A stretch of 64,000 nucleotides of DNA, taken from NCBI GenBank assembly GCA_003278805.1, contig QCDC01000001.1:62001-126000 (forward strand), read 5' to 3'. Source of the stretch: Pelagibacteraceae bacterium AG-349-L17. Lineage in GTDB: Bacteria > Pseudomonadota > Alphaproteobacteria > Pelagibacterales > Pelagibacteraceae. Below are positions 1 through 10,404 of the stretch, piece by piece. Under the pieces are notes generated by a model. That model was not told the origin of the DNA and made no database searches. It was given only the letters and a program-made list of their open reading frames with translations. Numbering within the stretch: position 1 is the first letter of the stretch; each line of letters starts with the position of its first letter. The position numbers were made by a program, and so were the translations under genes.

Positions 1-1073
1 TCAGGATCGATTGGATTTCCTTCTATTTTCTTAGAAATCACACCTGCTTTTTCTCTAATTGCCATTTCAATTTCTGCAGCAACTTTGGGATTTTGAGCTA
101 GATAAGTCTTAGCATTCTCTCTACCTTGACCAATCTTCTCTCCTTTATAAGCATACCATGCGCCTGATTTTTCAATTATATCTGCTTTAGAACCAAGATC
201 GACTAGTTCGCCCATCTTGCTAATTCCTCTTCCATACATCAAATCAAATTCAACAACTTTGAATGGTGGTGCTACTTTATTCTTAACTACCTTCACCCTT
301 GTAGAGTTACCAATAATTTCGTCTTTATCTTTGATGGCACCAATTCTTCTAATATCCATTCTTACAGATGAGTAAAACTTAAGTGCATTACCACCTGATG
401 TTGTCTCTGGACTTCCAAACATAACTCCAATTTTCATTCTGATTTGGTTAATGAAAATCATCATTGTATTTGTATTTGAAATTGAACCTGTTAATTTTCT
501 TAAAGCCTGACTCATTAATCTAGATTGAAGACCAACATGATGATCTCCCATCTCTCCTTCAATTTCTGCTTTTGGAGTTAAAGCTGCAACTGAGTCAATA
601 ACGATTACTGAAATAGAGCCTGATTTTACTAGTGTATCAGCTATTTCTAACGCTTGTTCACCAGTGTCAGGTTGTGAAATTAAAAGTTCTTCAGTATTTA
701 CACCTAATTTTTTTGCATAAACTGGATCTAACGCATGCTCTGCATCAACGAATGCACAAATACCTCCAGATTTTTGAGCTTCTGCAACAACTTGTAATGC
801 TAAAGTTGTTTTTCCAGATGACTCTGGTCCGTAAACTTCAATAATTCTTCCTTTTGGTAATCCACCTATACCTAAAGCTAAATCAAGACTTAAAGAACCT
901 GTTGAAACAGACTCAATATCCATCGCTTTTTTTTCACCAAGCTTCATTACAGAGCCTTTTCCAAAATTATCTGTAATTTGAGCTATCGCAGCATCTAACG
1001 CTTTGTTCTTTTCTTTAACGTCCATTTCTTGATCTTTAGTAGATTTAACTACTTTTAGGTTATTTTTCGTCAT
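1..1073 (-). CDS. recA: Recombinase RecA (3' end truncated by window edge)
   Basis: Not in the ORF track because it is open at the left edge. Reverse-strand translation from ATG at 1073 gives [46 protein letters not shown]...[20 protein letters not shown]...[10 protein letters not shown]...; Walker A GPESSGKT. Confidence 0.98.
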   Translation of the reverse strand, partial: MTKNNLKVVKSTKDQEMDVKEKNKALDAAIAQITDNFGKGSVMKLGEKKAMDIESVSTGSLSLDLALGIGGLPKGRIIEVYGPESSGKTTLALQVVAEAQKSGGICAFVDAEHALDPVYAKKLGVNTEELLISQPDTGEQALEIADTLVKSGSISVIVIDSVAALTPKAEIEGEMGDHHVGLQSRLMSQALRKLTGSISNTNTMMIFINQIRMKIGVMFGSPETTSGGNALKFYSSVRMDIRRIGAIKDKDEIIGNSTRVKVVKNKVAPPFKVVEFDLMYGRGISKMGELVDLGSKADIIEKSGAWYAYKGEKIGQGRENAKTYLAQNPKVAAEIEMAIREKAGVISKKIEGNPIDP

Positions 1074-1122
1074 TTTTTGCCTCTTTTTTTAAATTTTTTA
1101 ACACTCGAATCATGAAATAAAT

Positions 1123-1137
1123 GTACACATTTTGTTC
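1123..1137 (-). promoter_or_regulatory. Putative LexA/SOS box upstream of recA (GAAC-AAAATGT-GTAC, one mismatch to GAAC-N7-GAAC)
   Basis: Reverse strand gaacaaaatgtgtac, 50-64 bp upstream of the recA ATG; alphaproteobacterial SOS boxes are known as GAACN7GAAC/GTTCN7GTTC. Confidence 0.6.
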
Positions 1138-1181
1138 TCATTAGCAATATATTTATTTTTTTGGCCTTAAAAATCAAATAA

Positions 1182-2474
1182 TTACTTAAGTTTTAGATAT
1201 TGGCTGTTTAGCAAGCCTACTGCCTTAAGCAGATTATATTGAGCCATTAAATAGTTTTTCTCAGAACTTGCTAAAGAAATTTGAGCTGAAAGTAATAATG
1301 CATTTGATTGGATAACATCTAAAGTAGTTCTGGAACCTCTTTCGTACTCTGCTGCTATTCCTTCATTAGCAATTTGGGAAGCTCTTACTTGAACTTTAAC
1401 AGAGTTTAAAAAACTTTCAGAAGATTCGAGGCTAGACCAAGCACTTGCTACATTTGTTTCATTTGTTCTTACAGCATCATCTAACAATAATCTTTTTCTT
1501 GTAGTCAAATTTGAATTTTTTGAGATAGTTGATCTTTTTTTTCCGCCTGAATAAAAAGGCCAATTAACAGTTGCCTTCAATACGTCTTTTTCTCTTTCAT
1601 CATAGGTAGAACTTAGATCGTCAGTATAAGATCTTTCTAAAGATAAAGAGGCTGTTGGTTTCAAATCTGACTCTGAAATTGCTAATTCTTTTTCAGCTTT
1701 AGCTAAGTCAAATTTTGCTATTTGAATATCAGGATTATTTTGTTTTGAAATACTAATTGCTTCATTTAAAGATTTTGGAATACTAACTATTGCATTTGAA
1801 TTTTTCTGAAGTTGGTTTGGATCACTTATTTTACCAATAATATTTTCATAATTAAGTTTACTAATTAATAAATCACTTTTAGCTTTCGCAAACTGAGCTT
1901 GTGCACCTGCAAGAGAAGACTCGGATTGTGCTAGGTCAGTATTTGTAATTTGACCTCTATCTCTTCTAATTTTATCATTTTCAACTTGTCTAATTAATAA
2001 ATTTAAATTTTTTCCATTAATATCTAAAGTTTCTCTAGATAAAATTAAACTTGTAAACGCATTAATTGCATTATGTAAAATATCTTGTTCTTTTTTAATT
2101 AACTGTGCTTTAGCTAAGTTTAATGCGGTAATGTTTTTCTGAAGGGTTAAATCTCTTCCAAAATCTAACAAAGTTTGTTCTAATTTAATTGAAGTGGTGA
2201 ATGGATCCACATCAGTTACACTTGCATCACCTCCACTTTGGTTGGTAAGTTTGTTGGTATCCTCAATACTTTTTGATCCACTTAATGTTAATGATGGTTT
2301 GTAGTCTGCCTTTGCAATATTCACATCTTCCTCTGAAGCTTTAATGTTTTCTCTTTCAGCATTTAATTGAATATTATTTTTGTAAGTTTGATTTAATGCA
2401 TCAAGAAGTGTAACTGCTAAAGCATTACTAAAATAAAATATTGATACGATTACTATTAAAAATATTTTTTTCAT
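1182..2474 (-). CDS. tolC: TolC-family outer membrane efflux protein
   Basis: Signal peptide; TolC/OEP-like coiled-coil repeats (LLDALNQTYKNNIQLNAERENIKASEEDVNIAKADYKPSLTLSGS; RGSRTTLDVIQSNALLLSAQISLASSEKNYLMAQYNLLKAVG). Confidence 0.9.
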   Translation of the reverse strand: MKKIFLIVIVSIFYFSNALAVTLLDALNQTYKNNIQLNAERENIKASEEDVNIAKADYKPSLTLSGSKSIEDTNKLTNQSGGDASVTDVDPFTTSIKLEQTLLDFGRDLTLQKNITALNLAKAQLIKKEQDILHNAINAFTSLILSRETLDINGKNLNLLIRQVENDKIRRDRGQITNTDLAQSESSLAGAQAQFAKAKSDLLISKLNYENIIGKISDPNQLQKNSNAIVSIPKSLNEAISISKQNNPDIQIAKFDLAKAEKELAISESDLKPTASLSLERSYTDDLSSTYDEREKDVLKATVNWPFYSGGKKRSTISKNSNLTTRKRLLLDDAVRTNETNVASAWSSLESSESFLNSVKVQVRASQIANEGIAAEYERGSRTTLDVIQSNALLLSAQISLASSEKNYLMAQYNLLKAVGLLNSQYLKLK

Positions 2475-3400
2475 TTTGATTTATATACAGCAGTTTTTAT
2501 TTGATGGTTACTGTTTAAATTTAAAATTATGGATGCATATTTATTCATATTTTTGAACATATTTTGAGTAATTCTTTGGTAAGTTTGCATAAAATTAATT
2601 ACATCGCCTTTGCTCATTATTTTATGACTGCCCTTTTTCTTTGTTTTTAACCATAGTTTATGTTCCTGCTTTAATCTCCACTTTTGCAATAAACTAAAGT
2701 TTTTTGCCTTTAAGTAAATCATACAATTTAGCTGAGAATATAGCTTTTTATATTTGGTCTTTAATTGCAGATTAACATATTTTCTCCAAACAAGTTTATG
2801 ATCATTTGCTTTTTCCATAGAATTAATTGATTTTTTTAATGTCTTGTTGGTTTCTGCTCTTGCTCCAACACACCATCCTTCGAAAATAATTATATCTGGT
2901 CTTTTATTAATTTTATTCCATTTATTTTTAGGAAATCTATCATCAATTGCCTTATTAAATTTTGGCAGTTTCATATTTTTAAATTTTTTTGCTTTTGATT
3001 TTTTAAAAAAATCCAACATCATATTGATATCATGAGTTCCAGGAACACCTCTAGTCAATAACATTGGGTGTACTTTTTTTGATAAACCTTTTCTTTCTTT
3101 TCTAGTTTTATAAAAGTCATCAATCGAAATTTTAAATACTTTTAACTTAAAATATTTTTCTAATATTATTTTTATTATTGAGCTTATTGTTGTTTTTCCT
3201 GTTCCTTGACCGCCGGCTAATCCAACAAAGTAGGGTTTTTTGTAATCTGATTTTTTTGCAATCCAAAAACATATAGGGATTAAAAAATTCTTAACCATCC
3301 TTTCTTTATTACCGAACTTTTCAGTTGAGGTTTCTTGTGATTTAATAAACTTAAAACAATCTTTTTTAACTTTATAAAAACACTCTTCAGATAATTTCAT
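2471..3400 (-). CDS. D-glycerate 3-kinase-like P-loop kinase
   Basis: P-loop GLAGGQGTGKTT, ISIDDFYKTRKER, LLTRGVPGTHD, IIFEGWCVGA: signature of plant/yeast-type glycerate kinase. 4 bp overlap with tolC start. Confidence 0.75.
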   Translation of the reverse strand: MKLSEECFYKVKKDCFKFIKSQETSTEKFGNKERMVKNFLIPICFWIAKKSDYKKPYFVGLAGGQGTGKTTISSIIKIILEKYFKLKVFKISIDDFYKTRKERKGLSKKVHPMLLTRGVPGTHDINMMLDFFKKSKAKKFKNMKLPKFNKAIDDRFPKNKWNKINKRPDIIIFEGWCVGARAETNKTLKKSINSMEKANDHKLVWRKYVNLQLKTKYKKLYSQLNCMIYLKAKNFSLLQKWRLKQEHKLWLKTKKKGSHKIMSKGDVINFMQTYQRITQNMFKNMNKYASIILNLNSNHQIKTAVYKSK

Positions 3401-3406
3401 TGGGGT

Positions 3407-3772
3407 TTATTTTTCTTGATCCATTGGATGATTAAGACCATCGAAGAAAGCTACTTCTTTTAAATCTTCTACTTTTACTTCATCCACACAACCTAGATTA
3501 AATCCAGTCATAGTTGGTGCACTTCTTGGATTGTGATGAGTGTAAATTCCACACTCAGTACAAAAGTAGTGGTTAGCAACTTTAGTATGGTATTGATAAA
3601 GTTTTAATTTATCTGCTCCTTTAGTATTTTTAAAATCTTCATTTTTAACCATTCCCATTGTTGCATTTTTTCTTTTACAAATCGAACAGTTGCATCTTAC
3701 AATTTTTACAAATTCGTTAACACTAGCATTAATTTCTGCTTCTACAGCTCCACAATGACAATTTAATTTCAT
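3407..3772 (-). CDS. GFA/CENP-V domain protein (zinc-binding)
   Basis: CHCGAVEAEI...CNCSICKRKNA...YFCTECGIYTHHNPRSAP motif of the GFA family. Confidence 0.85.
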   Translation of the reverse strand: MKLNCHCGAVEAEINASVNEFVKIVRCNCSICKRKNATMGMVKNEDFKNTKGADKLKLYQYHTKVANHYFCTECGIYTHHNPRSAPTMTGFNLGCVDEVKVEDLKEVAFFDGLNHPMDQEK

Positions 3773-3784
3773 ATATCTCCTTTT

Positions 3785-4168
3785 TTATTTTAAAACACTT
3801 TTAGCTGCAATCTTATTTCCATCTAAGTCACGAATATAAGCATAATAATTTCCATCTTTTCTGACCCCTGGGCCTCCTTCATCCACTGCACCCTTAGAAA
3901 TTGCAATATCATAAAATTTTTCAACCGCTTCTTTAGAGTCTGCTAATAAAGTAATTTGTGTTCCATTGCCAAAAGTTGCTGGTTTACCATTTACTGGGTT
4001 TGTAATATAAAAAATTACTTTTTCTGGTTCACCTAAATGAGAATAACCAATATATTTTTCAGTCTTTAAAATTTTTTTTAATTTTAATGGTTCAAGTATA
4101 ACATCATAAAACTCACTAGACTTTTGATAGTCATTAGACCCCACCATTACAAAATCTAAAATATTCAT
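3785..4168 (-). CDS. VOC/glyoxalase superfamily protein
   Basis: MNILDFVMVGSNDYQKSSEFYDVILEPLKLK...DGNYYAYIRDLDGNKIAA. Confidence 0.85.
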   Translation of the reverse strand: MNILDFVMVGSNDYQKSSEFYDVILEPLKLKKILKTEKYIGYSHLGEPEKVIFYITNPVNGKPATFGNGTQITLLADSKEAVEKFYDIAISKGAVDEGGPGVRKDGNYYAYIRDLDGNKIAAKSVLK

Positions 4169-4184
4169 GATTTATATTTATTTA

Positions 4185-4535
4185 CTATTCTCCCCATTTT
4201 CCATGAAACTCATAAACTACCGCAGGTTTATCACCTACTACCCAACCATCATGACCTGGTTCAATTGAGTATGCATCACCAGCTTTATAAGTTAATTCAG
4301 TTCCATCATCATGTTTTGCGCAAACTGCCCCTGAAACAATTACGCCAAAATGTTTTGCTTTGCAGCTATCTGTGCCAACTGTTGGTTTAATATCTTGTGA
4401 CCATTTCCAACCTGGTTGTAAAACTAATCTCATAACTCTTTGATCTCCTACTTTCACAATATCTATTTTGGCATTTTTAAAATTCGTGTTACTTTCGTCT
4501 GGATTGTCAAAAGTTTTGACTTCAATTGAACTCAT
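4185..4535 (-). CDS. Cupin-domain protein
   Basis: KHFGVIVSGAVCAKHDDGTELTYKAGDAYSIEPGHDGWVVGDKPAVVYEF cupin-like pattern. Confidence 0.75.
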   Translation of the reverse strand: MSSIEVKTFDNPDESNTNFKNAKIDIVKVGDQRVMRLVLQPGWKWSQDIKPTVGTDSCKAKHFGVIVSGAVCAKHDDGTELTYKAGDAYSIEPGHDGWVVGDKPAVVYEFHGKWGE

Positions 4536-4704
4536 TATTTTTCTCCTTTTATAATTAAATTAGAATTTAAAACTATCCTTGGTTAGAGTTATCCACAAGC
4601 ATACAAAATGTAGTTTGGATGTTCACGTTTTGATTCACTTTTGATTCAATTACGGACTCAAAACACAACCTCTTGAGTGTATTAAATAAATAGGCTATAA
4701 ATTA

Positions 4705-4719
4705 GAACAAAACAAGAAC
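4705..4719 (+). promoter_or_regulatory. LexA/SOS box (GAAC-AAAACAA-GAAC), abutting the umuD ATG
   Basis: gaacaaaacaagaac followed directly by ATG at 4720; perfect alphaproteobacterial GAACN7GAAC. Confidence 0.8.
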
Positions 4720-5115
4720 ATGAAGCTAACAATCCCTTATTATTTACATAAAGCAGGCGCTGGTTTTCCTTCCCCTGCTACTGATTATATAGAAGAAGAT
4801 ATTGATCTGAACATGCATTTAATAAAAAATGTTCCAGCAACTTTTATCATCAGAGTTCAGGGTAAATCCATGGTCGATGTTGGGATTAATGATGGCGATT
4901 TATTAGTTGTCGATAAAAGTTTAAAACCAAAAAATTTTTCAACAGTGATTGCAAATGTTCATGACGAACTTGTAGTTAAAACTTTGGTTCAAGAAAGAGA
5001 TAAAAAATTTTTAACTTCTGGGTCTAAAGAGTTTTCTGATAGAATTTTAATTAACGAAGAGCAAGATATTTTTATTTGGGGAGTTGTTACTTATGTCATC
5101 CATTCTACGTACTAA
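4720..5115 (+). CDS. umuD: UmuD-like SOS response peptidase S24 subunit
   Basis: [18 protein letters not shown]...[23 protein letters not shown]...VVKTL; aligned by eye to UmuD; precedes umuC. Confidence 0.93.
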   Translation: MKLTIPYYLHKAGAGFPSPATDYIEEDIDLNMHLIKNVPATFIIRVQGKSMVDVGINDGDLLVVDKSLKPKNFSTVIANVHDELVVKTLVQERDKKFLTSGSKEFSDRILINEEQDIFIWGVVTYVIHSTY

Positions 5116-6370
5116 AAAAATAGCATTAATTGATTGCAATTCTTTTTACGTCTCGTGTGAAAGATTATTCAATCCAAAAATAAGAAGAAAACCTGTGGTC
5201 GTTTTATCTAATAACGATGGCTGTATCATTTCAAGATCAAATGAAGCAAAAGCTTTAGGAATTAAAATGGGAGAACCTTATTTTAAAGCAAAAGATATTA
5301 TTCTTAAAAATAAAGTTGAAGTTTTCTCTTCTAATTATTCTTTATATGGAGATTTATCTAGAAGAGTGATGCGAACTCTTAAAAGATTTAATTCAGAAAT
5401 AGAAGTTTACTCCATCGATGAAGCTTTTTTAGATTTATCAAACTTTCCTGATAGTGAAGTAGAAAAAGTTGGAAAAGAAATTAGAGAAACAGTTTTACAA
5501 TGGACCGGTATTCCAACCAGTATTGGAATAGCCAATACAAAAACTTTAAGTAAAGTTGCAAATCATATTGCAAAGAAAAAACAATCAGGAGTGACAAGTT
5601 TAATTGGAATAGAAAACTTAGATCCTATTTTAGAAAAAGTTGAAATTAATGATGTCTGGGGTGTTGGAAGACAACTAACTAAGTTTTATCAAAAACATGG
5701 AATTTATAATGCTAAACAATTAAAAAATAAGTCTAATACCTGGATCAAAAAATCTTCAAATGTTTTAAGTTCAAGAACCGCAATGGAACTTAGAGGAATT
5801 TCTTGCATAGGTTTGGAGACAACTACAACAAAAAGAAAGAGCTGTGTAGTTTCAAGATCATTTGGAAAAAGAATTGAAACATTCCAAGAATTAAAAGAAG
5901 CAGTTGCAAATTATTGTTTAAATGCGTCTGAAAAAATTAGATCAGAGTCTTTAGTTGCAAAAGCAATTACTGTATTTGTTAGAACAAGTCCTTTCCAAAG
6001 AAACTTTGGATATTATTCAAATTCAAAGACTATTGATTTTCCAATTGCAACAAATAATAGTATTGAAACAGTTAAAACAGCAGTTTCAATTTTAGAAAAC
6101 ATTTTTAAAAATGGTTACCGTTATCAAAAAGCAGGTGTCATGCTGACAGGACTATCGAATGCTAGTGACAAAACAAATTTATTTACATCTGAAAAAGATG
6201 AAAAAATTAACAGCTTAATGCGATCAATTGATAATACAAATCATCGATATGGAAGATCTACCTTGAGTGTTGCAAGCGCTGGAGTTCATAAGAAGTGGAA
6301 TATGCGAAGACAGTATTCTTCTAAAATTGATACGGCTGATTTCTATTGCTTGCCAACAATTAGAGCTTAG
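5084..6370 (+). CDS. umuC: UmuC, DNA polymerase V catalytic subunit (Y family); likely true start slightly downstream (MSSILRTKK...)
   Basis: [63 protein letters not shown]. Confidence 0.96.
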   Translation: MLLMSSILRTKKIALIDCNSFYVSCERLFNPKIRRKPVVVLSNNDGCIISRSNEAKALGIKMGEPYFKAKDIILKNKVEVFSSNYSLYGDLSRRVMRTLKRFNSEIEVYSIDEAFLDLSNFPDSEVEKVGKEIRETVLQWTGIPTSIGIANTKTLSKVANHIAKKKQSGVTSLIGIENLDPILEKVEINDVWGVGRQLTKFYQKHGIYNAKQLKNKSNTWIKKSSNVLSSRTAMELRGISCIGLETTTTKRKSCVVSRSFGKRIETFQELKEAVANYCLNASEKIRSESLVAKAITVFVRTSPFQRNFGYYSNSKTIDFPIATNNSIETVKTAVSILENIFKNGYRYQKAGVMLTGLSNASDKTNLFTSEKDEKINSLMRSIDNTNHRYGRSTLSVASAGVHKKWNMRRQYSSKIDTADFYCLPTIRA

Positions 6371-6380
6371 ATCAAAAACT

Positions 6381-6992
6381 CTATAGTCCACCTGATGAAA
6401 ATAAAAATTTAGCAACATCTTCAACACCAATTTGCTTTTTCATCTGGCAAAAAACATAAGGTAAGCCATTTCGGGCCTTTTTTACGTCTTCTTTCATGGT
6501 TTCAAGATTAACATCCACATGAGGAGCTAAATCTGTCTTATTGATAATTAATAAGTCTGACTTTTGAATAGCAGGACCACCTTTTCTTGGAATATCTCCA
6601 CCCATTCCAACATCAATAACATAAATGGATAAATCAACTAATTCAGGACTAAAAGTTGCTGCTAAATTATCTCCACCAGATTCGATTAAAATCAAATCAA
6701 GATCAGGAAATTTTTTTTTCATATTTTCAACAGCAAGCATGTTGATTGAAGCATCTTCACGTATTGCAGTATGTGGACACCCTCCTGTTTCAACTCCTTT
6801 AATTCTCTCTAAAGGTAAGGCTTGGACTTTCATCAAAAATTCTGCATCTTCTTTTGTATAAATATCGTTTGATATTACAGCCATAGAAATTTTTTTTGAT
6901 AAAAATTTGCACAGTTCAGCAGTCAAACTTGTCTTTCCTGCACCAACAGGTCCACCTATTCCAACTTTTAATGGGCCATTTATATTTTTCAT
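6381..6992 (-). CDS. ureG: Urease accessory GTPase UreG
   Basis: [66 protein letters not shown]. Confidence 0.98.
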   Translation of the reverse strand: MKNINGPLKVGIGGPVGAGKTSLTAELCKFLSKKISMAVISNDIYTKEDAEFLMKVQALPLERIKGVETGGCPHTAIREDASINMLAVENMKKKFPDLDLILIESGGDNLAATFSPELVDLSIYVIDVGMGGDIPRKGGPAIQKSDLLIINKTDLAPHVDVNLETMKEDVKKARNGLPYVFCQMKKQIGVEDVAKFLFSSGGL

Positions 6993-7669
6993 GTTTTATA
7001 AATTCGTGTTTTCAAATTTTCATGCTTAATACTGTAGATATCACTATTAAAACAAATTCCGCCTAAGTCTTCTAAATTTAAATTTTCACTTTCTTTTTCT
7101 ATTTCTCTAATTAAATCATAAGTCTGAATTATACAGTCTTGACCAATTTTTTGTCCAATTGGTATATGTTTAATACAAACATTAATTTGATTTGATACAA
7201 AGGATTGTAGATAAGATACTATCGTTAGGTTTAAAGGTATACAAAAGTATTTAGCAGCTTTAGCAACTGCAATTGGATAAGCAGTATTTTCCTCAATTTT
7301 AAAATTCCAACTATCAGCCAAAACTTTTCTAAATGCATTACCCATTTCAATAGATTCTATTTTTCTTTCCTTACTTGGACAAAGTGAAAGAGCAAGCTCA
7401 TTTAACTCTTCTCCCTGATAGGTATATTTCATTAAAATTATATCATTTCTACCAGTTCCATATTTTAAGATACATTTTAAACAATCCAAAATATCTTCTT
7501 TTGACTTAATTAAATTATCATTAATCATGGCTTCTAAACCATGAGAATATGAAAAACTTCCAATAGGAAATGATGGTGAAAACCAAGTTTGAAGAATTTG
7601 CAAAGACTCTTTCAAATTTTTTTTATTTTTTAATTTAGTGTTTATGGCTGTGGGTTCTACCAATTCCAT
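6989..7669 (-). CDS. ureF: Urease accessory protein UreF (start may be internal)
   Basis: [24 protein letters not shown]; position in urease cluster. Confidence 0.93.
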   Translation of the reverse strand: MELVEPTAINTKLKNKKNLKESLQILQTWFSPSFPIGSFSYSHGLEAMINDNLIKSKEDILDCLKCILKYGTGRNDIILMKYTYQGEELNELALSLCPSKERKIESIEMGNAFRKVLADSWNFKIEENTAYPIAVAKAAKYFCIPLNLTIVSYLQSFVSNQINVCIKHIPIGQKIGQDCIIQTYDLIREIEKESENLNLEDLGGICFNSDIYSIKHENLKTRIYKT

Positions 7670-8078
7670 ATGCTCCTCCCTCTGGTTTAAAAGGTCTTAA
7701 AACTTTCTTAACCTTTCCACCTAATTTTAATATCATTTTTTTTATTACTTCATCATATTTTATAAAAATTCTATCTTTTTCAATTTGGCATGGCATATGT
7801 CTATTTCCGATATGCCAGATTAATTGCATTAAATTTTTTCCTTTTATTTCTAATAAACTTTCCTTTTTGTTTTTTATTAAAATCAAATTTCCACTTTGAA
7901 GTCTAAATGCTTGATTTTCTGAAAGTGATTTTGTCTCTGGTAAATTGACTAAAAATTCAAAACCATTATCTGAAACAAGTTTTTTTCTTCTTAAAAATCG
8001 CTCATCATAGGATAAAGATATATGATCTTTAGCTCTATTTTTGGCAATTTTATTTACAATTAAAAAACAATTATCCAT
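7635..8078 (-). CDS. ureE: Urease accessory protein UreE (Ni metallochaperone), short His tail THSHKH
   Basis: IWHIGNRHMPCQIE...[14 protein letters not shown]; position in cluster. Confidence 0.93.
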   Translation of the reverse strand: MDNCFLIVNKIAKNRAKDHISLSYDERFLRRKKLVSDNGFEFLVNLPETKSLSENQAFRLQSGNLILIKNKKESLLEIKGKNLMQLIWHIGNRHMPCQIEKDRIFIKYDEVIKKMILKLGGKVKKVLRPFKPEGGAYGIGRTHSHKH

Positions 8079-8082
8079 AAGT

Positions 8083-9789
8083 TTAAAACATAAAATATCT
8101 TTGTGCTAAAGGAAGTTCTTTAGCTGGTTCACAAGTAATTATTTCACCATCAGCCTTTACTTCATAAGTTTCAGGATTAACTTCAATCTTTGGACACTTA
8201 TTGTTTAAAATCATATCTTTTTTTGAAATAGCTCTTGTGTTTTCTACAGGTAATAAGTCTTTTCTAATACTTGCATCTTTTAAAGAATTCTTTTCAAGAG
8301 CTAGTTTGCTTGTGAAAATTACAGAAGATTTCTCCAAAGAAGTTCCAAATGATGAAAACATTGGTCTAGTGTATACTGGCTGAGGAGTTGGAATTGATGC
8401 ATTTGGGTCTCCCATTTGTGCACAGGCTATACTTCCTCCTATTAGTATCATTTCTGGCTTTGCACCAAAAAATGCTGGGTCCCATAAAACTAAATCTGCA
8501 CGTTTATTTTTTTCAATACTTCCAATATGTTTTGAAATCCCATGAGCAATTGCAGGATTAATTGTATATTTTGCTAAATATCTTTTAACTCTAAAGTTAT
8601 CATTGTCTCCTTTTTCCTCTGGTAAACTTCCTCTTTGAACTTTCATTTTATGTGCTGTTTGCCAAGTTCTAATTATAACTTCTCCAACTCTACCCATAGC
8701 CTGACTATCTGAAGCAATAATTGAAAAAGCACCCATATCATGAAGAATATCTTCTGCTGCGATTGTTTCTCTTCTTATTCTACTTTCTGCAAATGCTACA
8801 TCCTCTGGAATAGATTTATCAAGATGGTGACAAACCATTAGCATATCTAAATGTTCTTCTATTGTATTAACCGTATATGGTCTGGTTGGATTTGTTGAGG
8901 AAGGAATAACATACTCTTCTCCACAAACTTTAATTATATCTGGTGCATGTCCACCGCCAGCACCTTCTGTATGAAAAGCATGAATAGTTCTTTTGTTAAT
9001 TGCTTTGATAGTATTTTCTACAAACCCACTTTCATTTAAAGTGTCTGTATGAATCATTACTTGCACATCGTTTTTGTCAGCAATATTTAAACAATTATCA
9101 ATTGCTCCAGGAGTGGTTCCCCAATCCTCATGTAGTTTAAGTGCTGAGGCTCCGGCTAGAATTTGTTCCTCAAGACCTTCTGGTAATGAAGAATTTCCTT
9201 TCCCAGCAAAAGCTAAATTCATAGAAAAACCATCAGCAGATTGGATCATTCTTTGTATATGCCATGGTCCCGGTGTACATGTTGTTGCAAGTGTACCATG
9301 AGCAGGTCCAGTACCTCCTCCAAGCATGGTCGTGATACCTGAGTGTAAAGCATCATCAATTTGTTGTGGGCATATATAATGAATATGACTATCAAAACCC
9401 CCTGCTGTTAAAATTTTTCCTTCACCTGCAATTATCTCTGTTCCTGGACCAATAATAATATTTACTTCAGATTGAGTGTCTGGATTTCCAGCTTTACCAA
9501 TTTCAAATATTTTTCCATCCTTTAAACCAACATCAGCTTTATAAATTCCATTTACATCAACTATTAAAGCATTAGTTATAACTGTATCTGCAGCTCCTTT
9601 TTTTCTACTAATTTGAGATTGACCCATCCCATCTCTAATTACTTTTCCACCACCAAACTTTACCTCTTCACCATAAGTTGTTAGATCGTTTTCAACCTCA
9701 ATAATCAATTCAGTATCTGCGAGCCTTACTTTGTCTCCTGTTGTGGGCCCATACATATCCGCATAAGCTGCTCTAGAAATTTTAGCCAT
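8083..9789 (-). CDS. ureC: Urease subunit alpha
   Basis: [54 protein letters not shown]; 568 aa. Confidence 0.99.
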   Translation of the reverse strand: MAKISRAAYADMYGPTTGDKVRLADTELIIEVENDLTTYGEEVKFGGGKVIRDGMGQSQISRKKGAADTVITNALIVDVNGIYKADVGLKDGKIFEIGKAGNPDTQSEVNIIIGPGTEIIAGEGKILTAGGFDSHIHYICPQQIDDALHSGITTMLGGGTGPAHGTLATTCTPGPWHIQRMIQSADGFSMNLAFAGKGNSSLPEGLEEQILAGASALKLHEDWGTTPGAIDNCLNIADKNDVQVMIHTDTLNESGFVENTIKAINKRTIHAFHTEGAGGGHAPDIIKVCGEEYVIPSSTNPTRPYTVNTIEEHLDMLMVCHHLDKSIPEDVAFAESRIRRETIAAEDILHDMGAFSIIASDSQAMGRVGEVIIRTWQTAHKMKVQRGSLPEEKGDNDNFRVKRYLAKYTINPAIAHGISKHIGSIEKNKRADLVLWDPAFFGAKPEMILIGGSIACAQMGDPNASIPTPQPVYTRPMFSSFGTSLEKSSVIFTSKLALEKNSLKDASIRKDLLPVENTRAISKKDMILNNKCPKIEVNPETYEVKADGEIITCEPAKELPLAQRYFMF

Positions 9790-10094
9790 TATAATTTACC
9801 CATAACTTTATTATTGAACCCGTATATTTTTTTTGATCCTTTAATTTCTATAAGCTCAACATCTTTAGATTGACCTGGTTCAAATCTTACAGCAGTTCCT
9901 GAAGGTATATTTAATCTTTTTCCATATGATAATTCTCTGTCAAAAACTAAATACTCATTTGTTTCAAAAAAATGATAATGGCTTCCAACTTGTACAGGTC
10001 TATCTCCAGAATTAGAAATTTTTATCTTAGTAACTTTGGTGTCTTTATTTAATTCTATATGCTCGTTTTTTGTAATTACTTCACCTGGCTTCAT
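9789..10094 (-). CDS. ureB: Urease subunit beta
   Basis: MKPGEVI...[11 protein letters not shown]...[23 protein letters not shown]. Confidence 0.98.
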   Translation of the reverse strand: MKPGEVITKNEHIELNKDTKVTKIKISNSGDRPVQVGSHYHFFETNEYLVFDRELSYGKRLNIPSGTAVRFEPGQSKDVELIEIKGSKKIYGFNNKVMGKL

Positions 10095-10101
10095 AATACT
10101 A

Positions 10102-10404
10102 TCATCTAATAGGTTTGTGCACTGTTACTAATTTAGTTCCATCAGGAAAAGTAGCTTCTACTTGAACTTCCTTCACCATGTCTGGAATACCTTCCATACA
10201 ATCCTTTTTTTTAATAACATGAGCTCCTGCCTCCATCAGTTCTGCAACACTTTTACCCTCTCTAGCTCCCTCGACAACAAAATCTGTTATTAAAGCGATA
10301 GCCTCTGGATAATTCAATTTTATACCTTTTGATAACCTATTTTTAGCGACAATCGCTGCAAGGCTTATTAAAAGTTTATCTTTTTCTCTAGGAGTAAGTT
10401 TCAT
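10102..10404 (-). CDS. ureA: Urease subunit gamma
   Basis: [57 protein letters not shown]. Confidence 0.98.
   Translation of the reverse strand: MKLTPREKDKLLISLAAIVAKNRLSKGIKLNYPEAIALITDFVVEGAREGKSVAELMEAGAHVIKKKDCMEGIPDMVKEVQVEATFPDGTKLVTVHKPIR

Noticed and set aside
632-844. Plus-strand ORF of 70 aa
   Set aside because: Antisense shadow of recA; low-complexity L/Q-rich translation with no family resemblance.
8201-9301. ORFs of 60-75 aa antisense to ureC
   Set aside because: Shadow ORFs within ureC; no independent coding signal.
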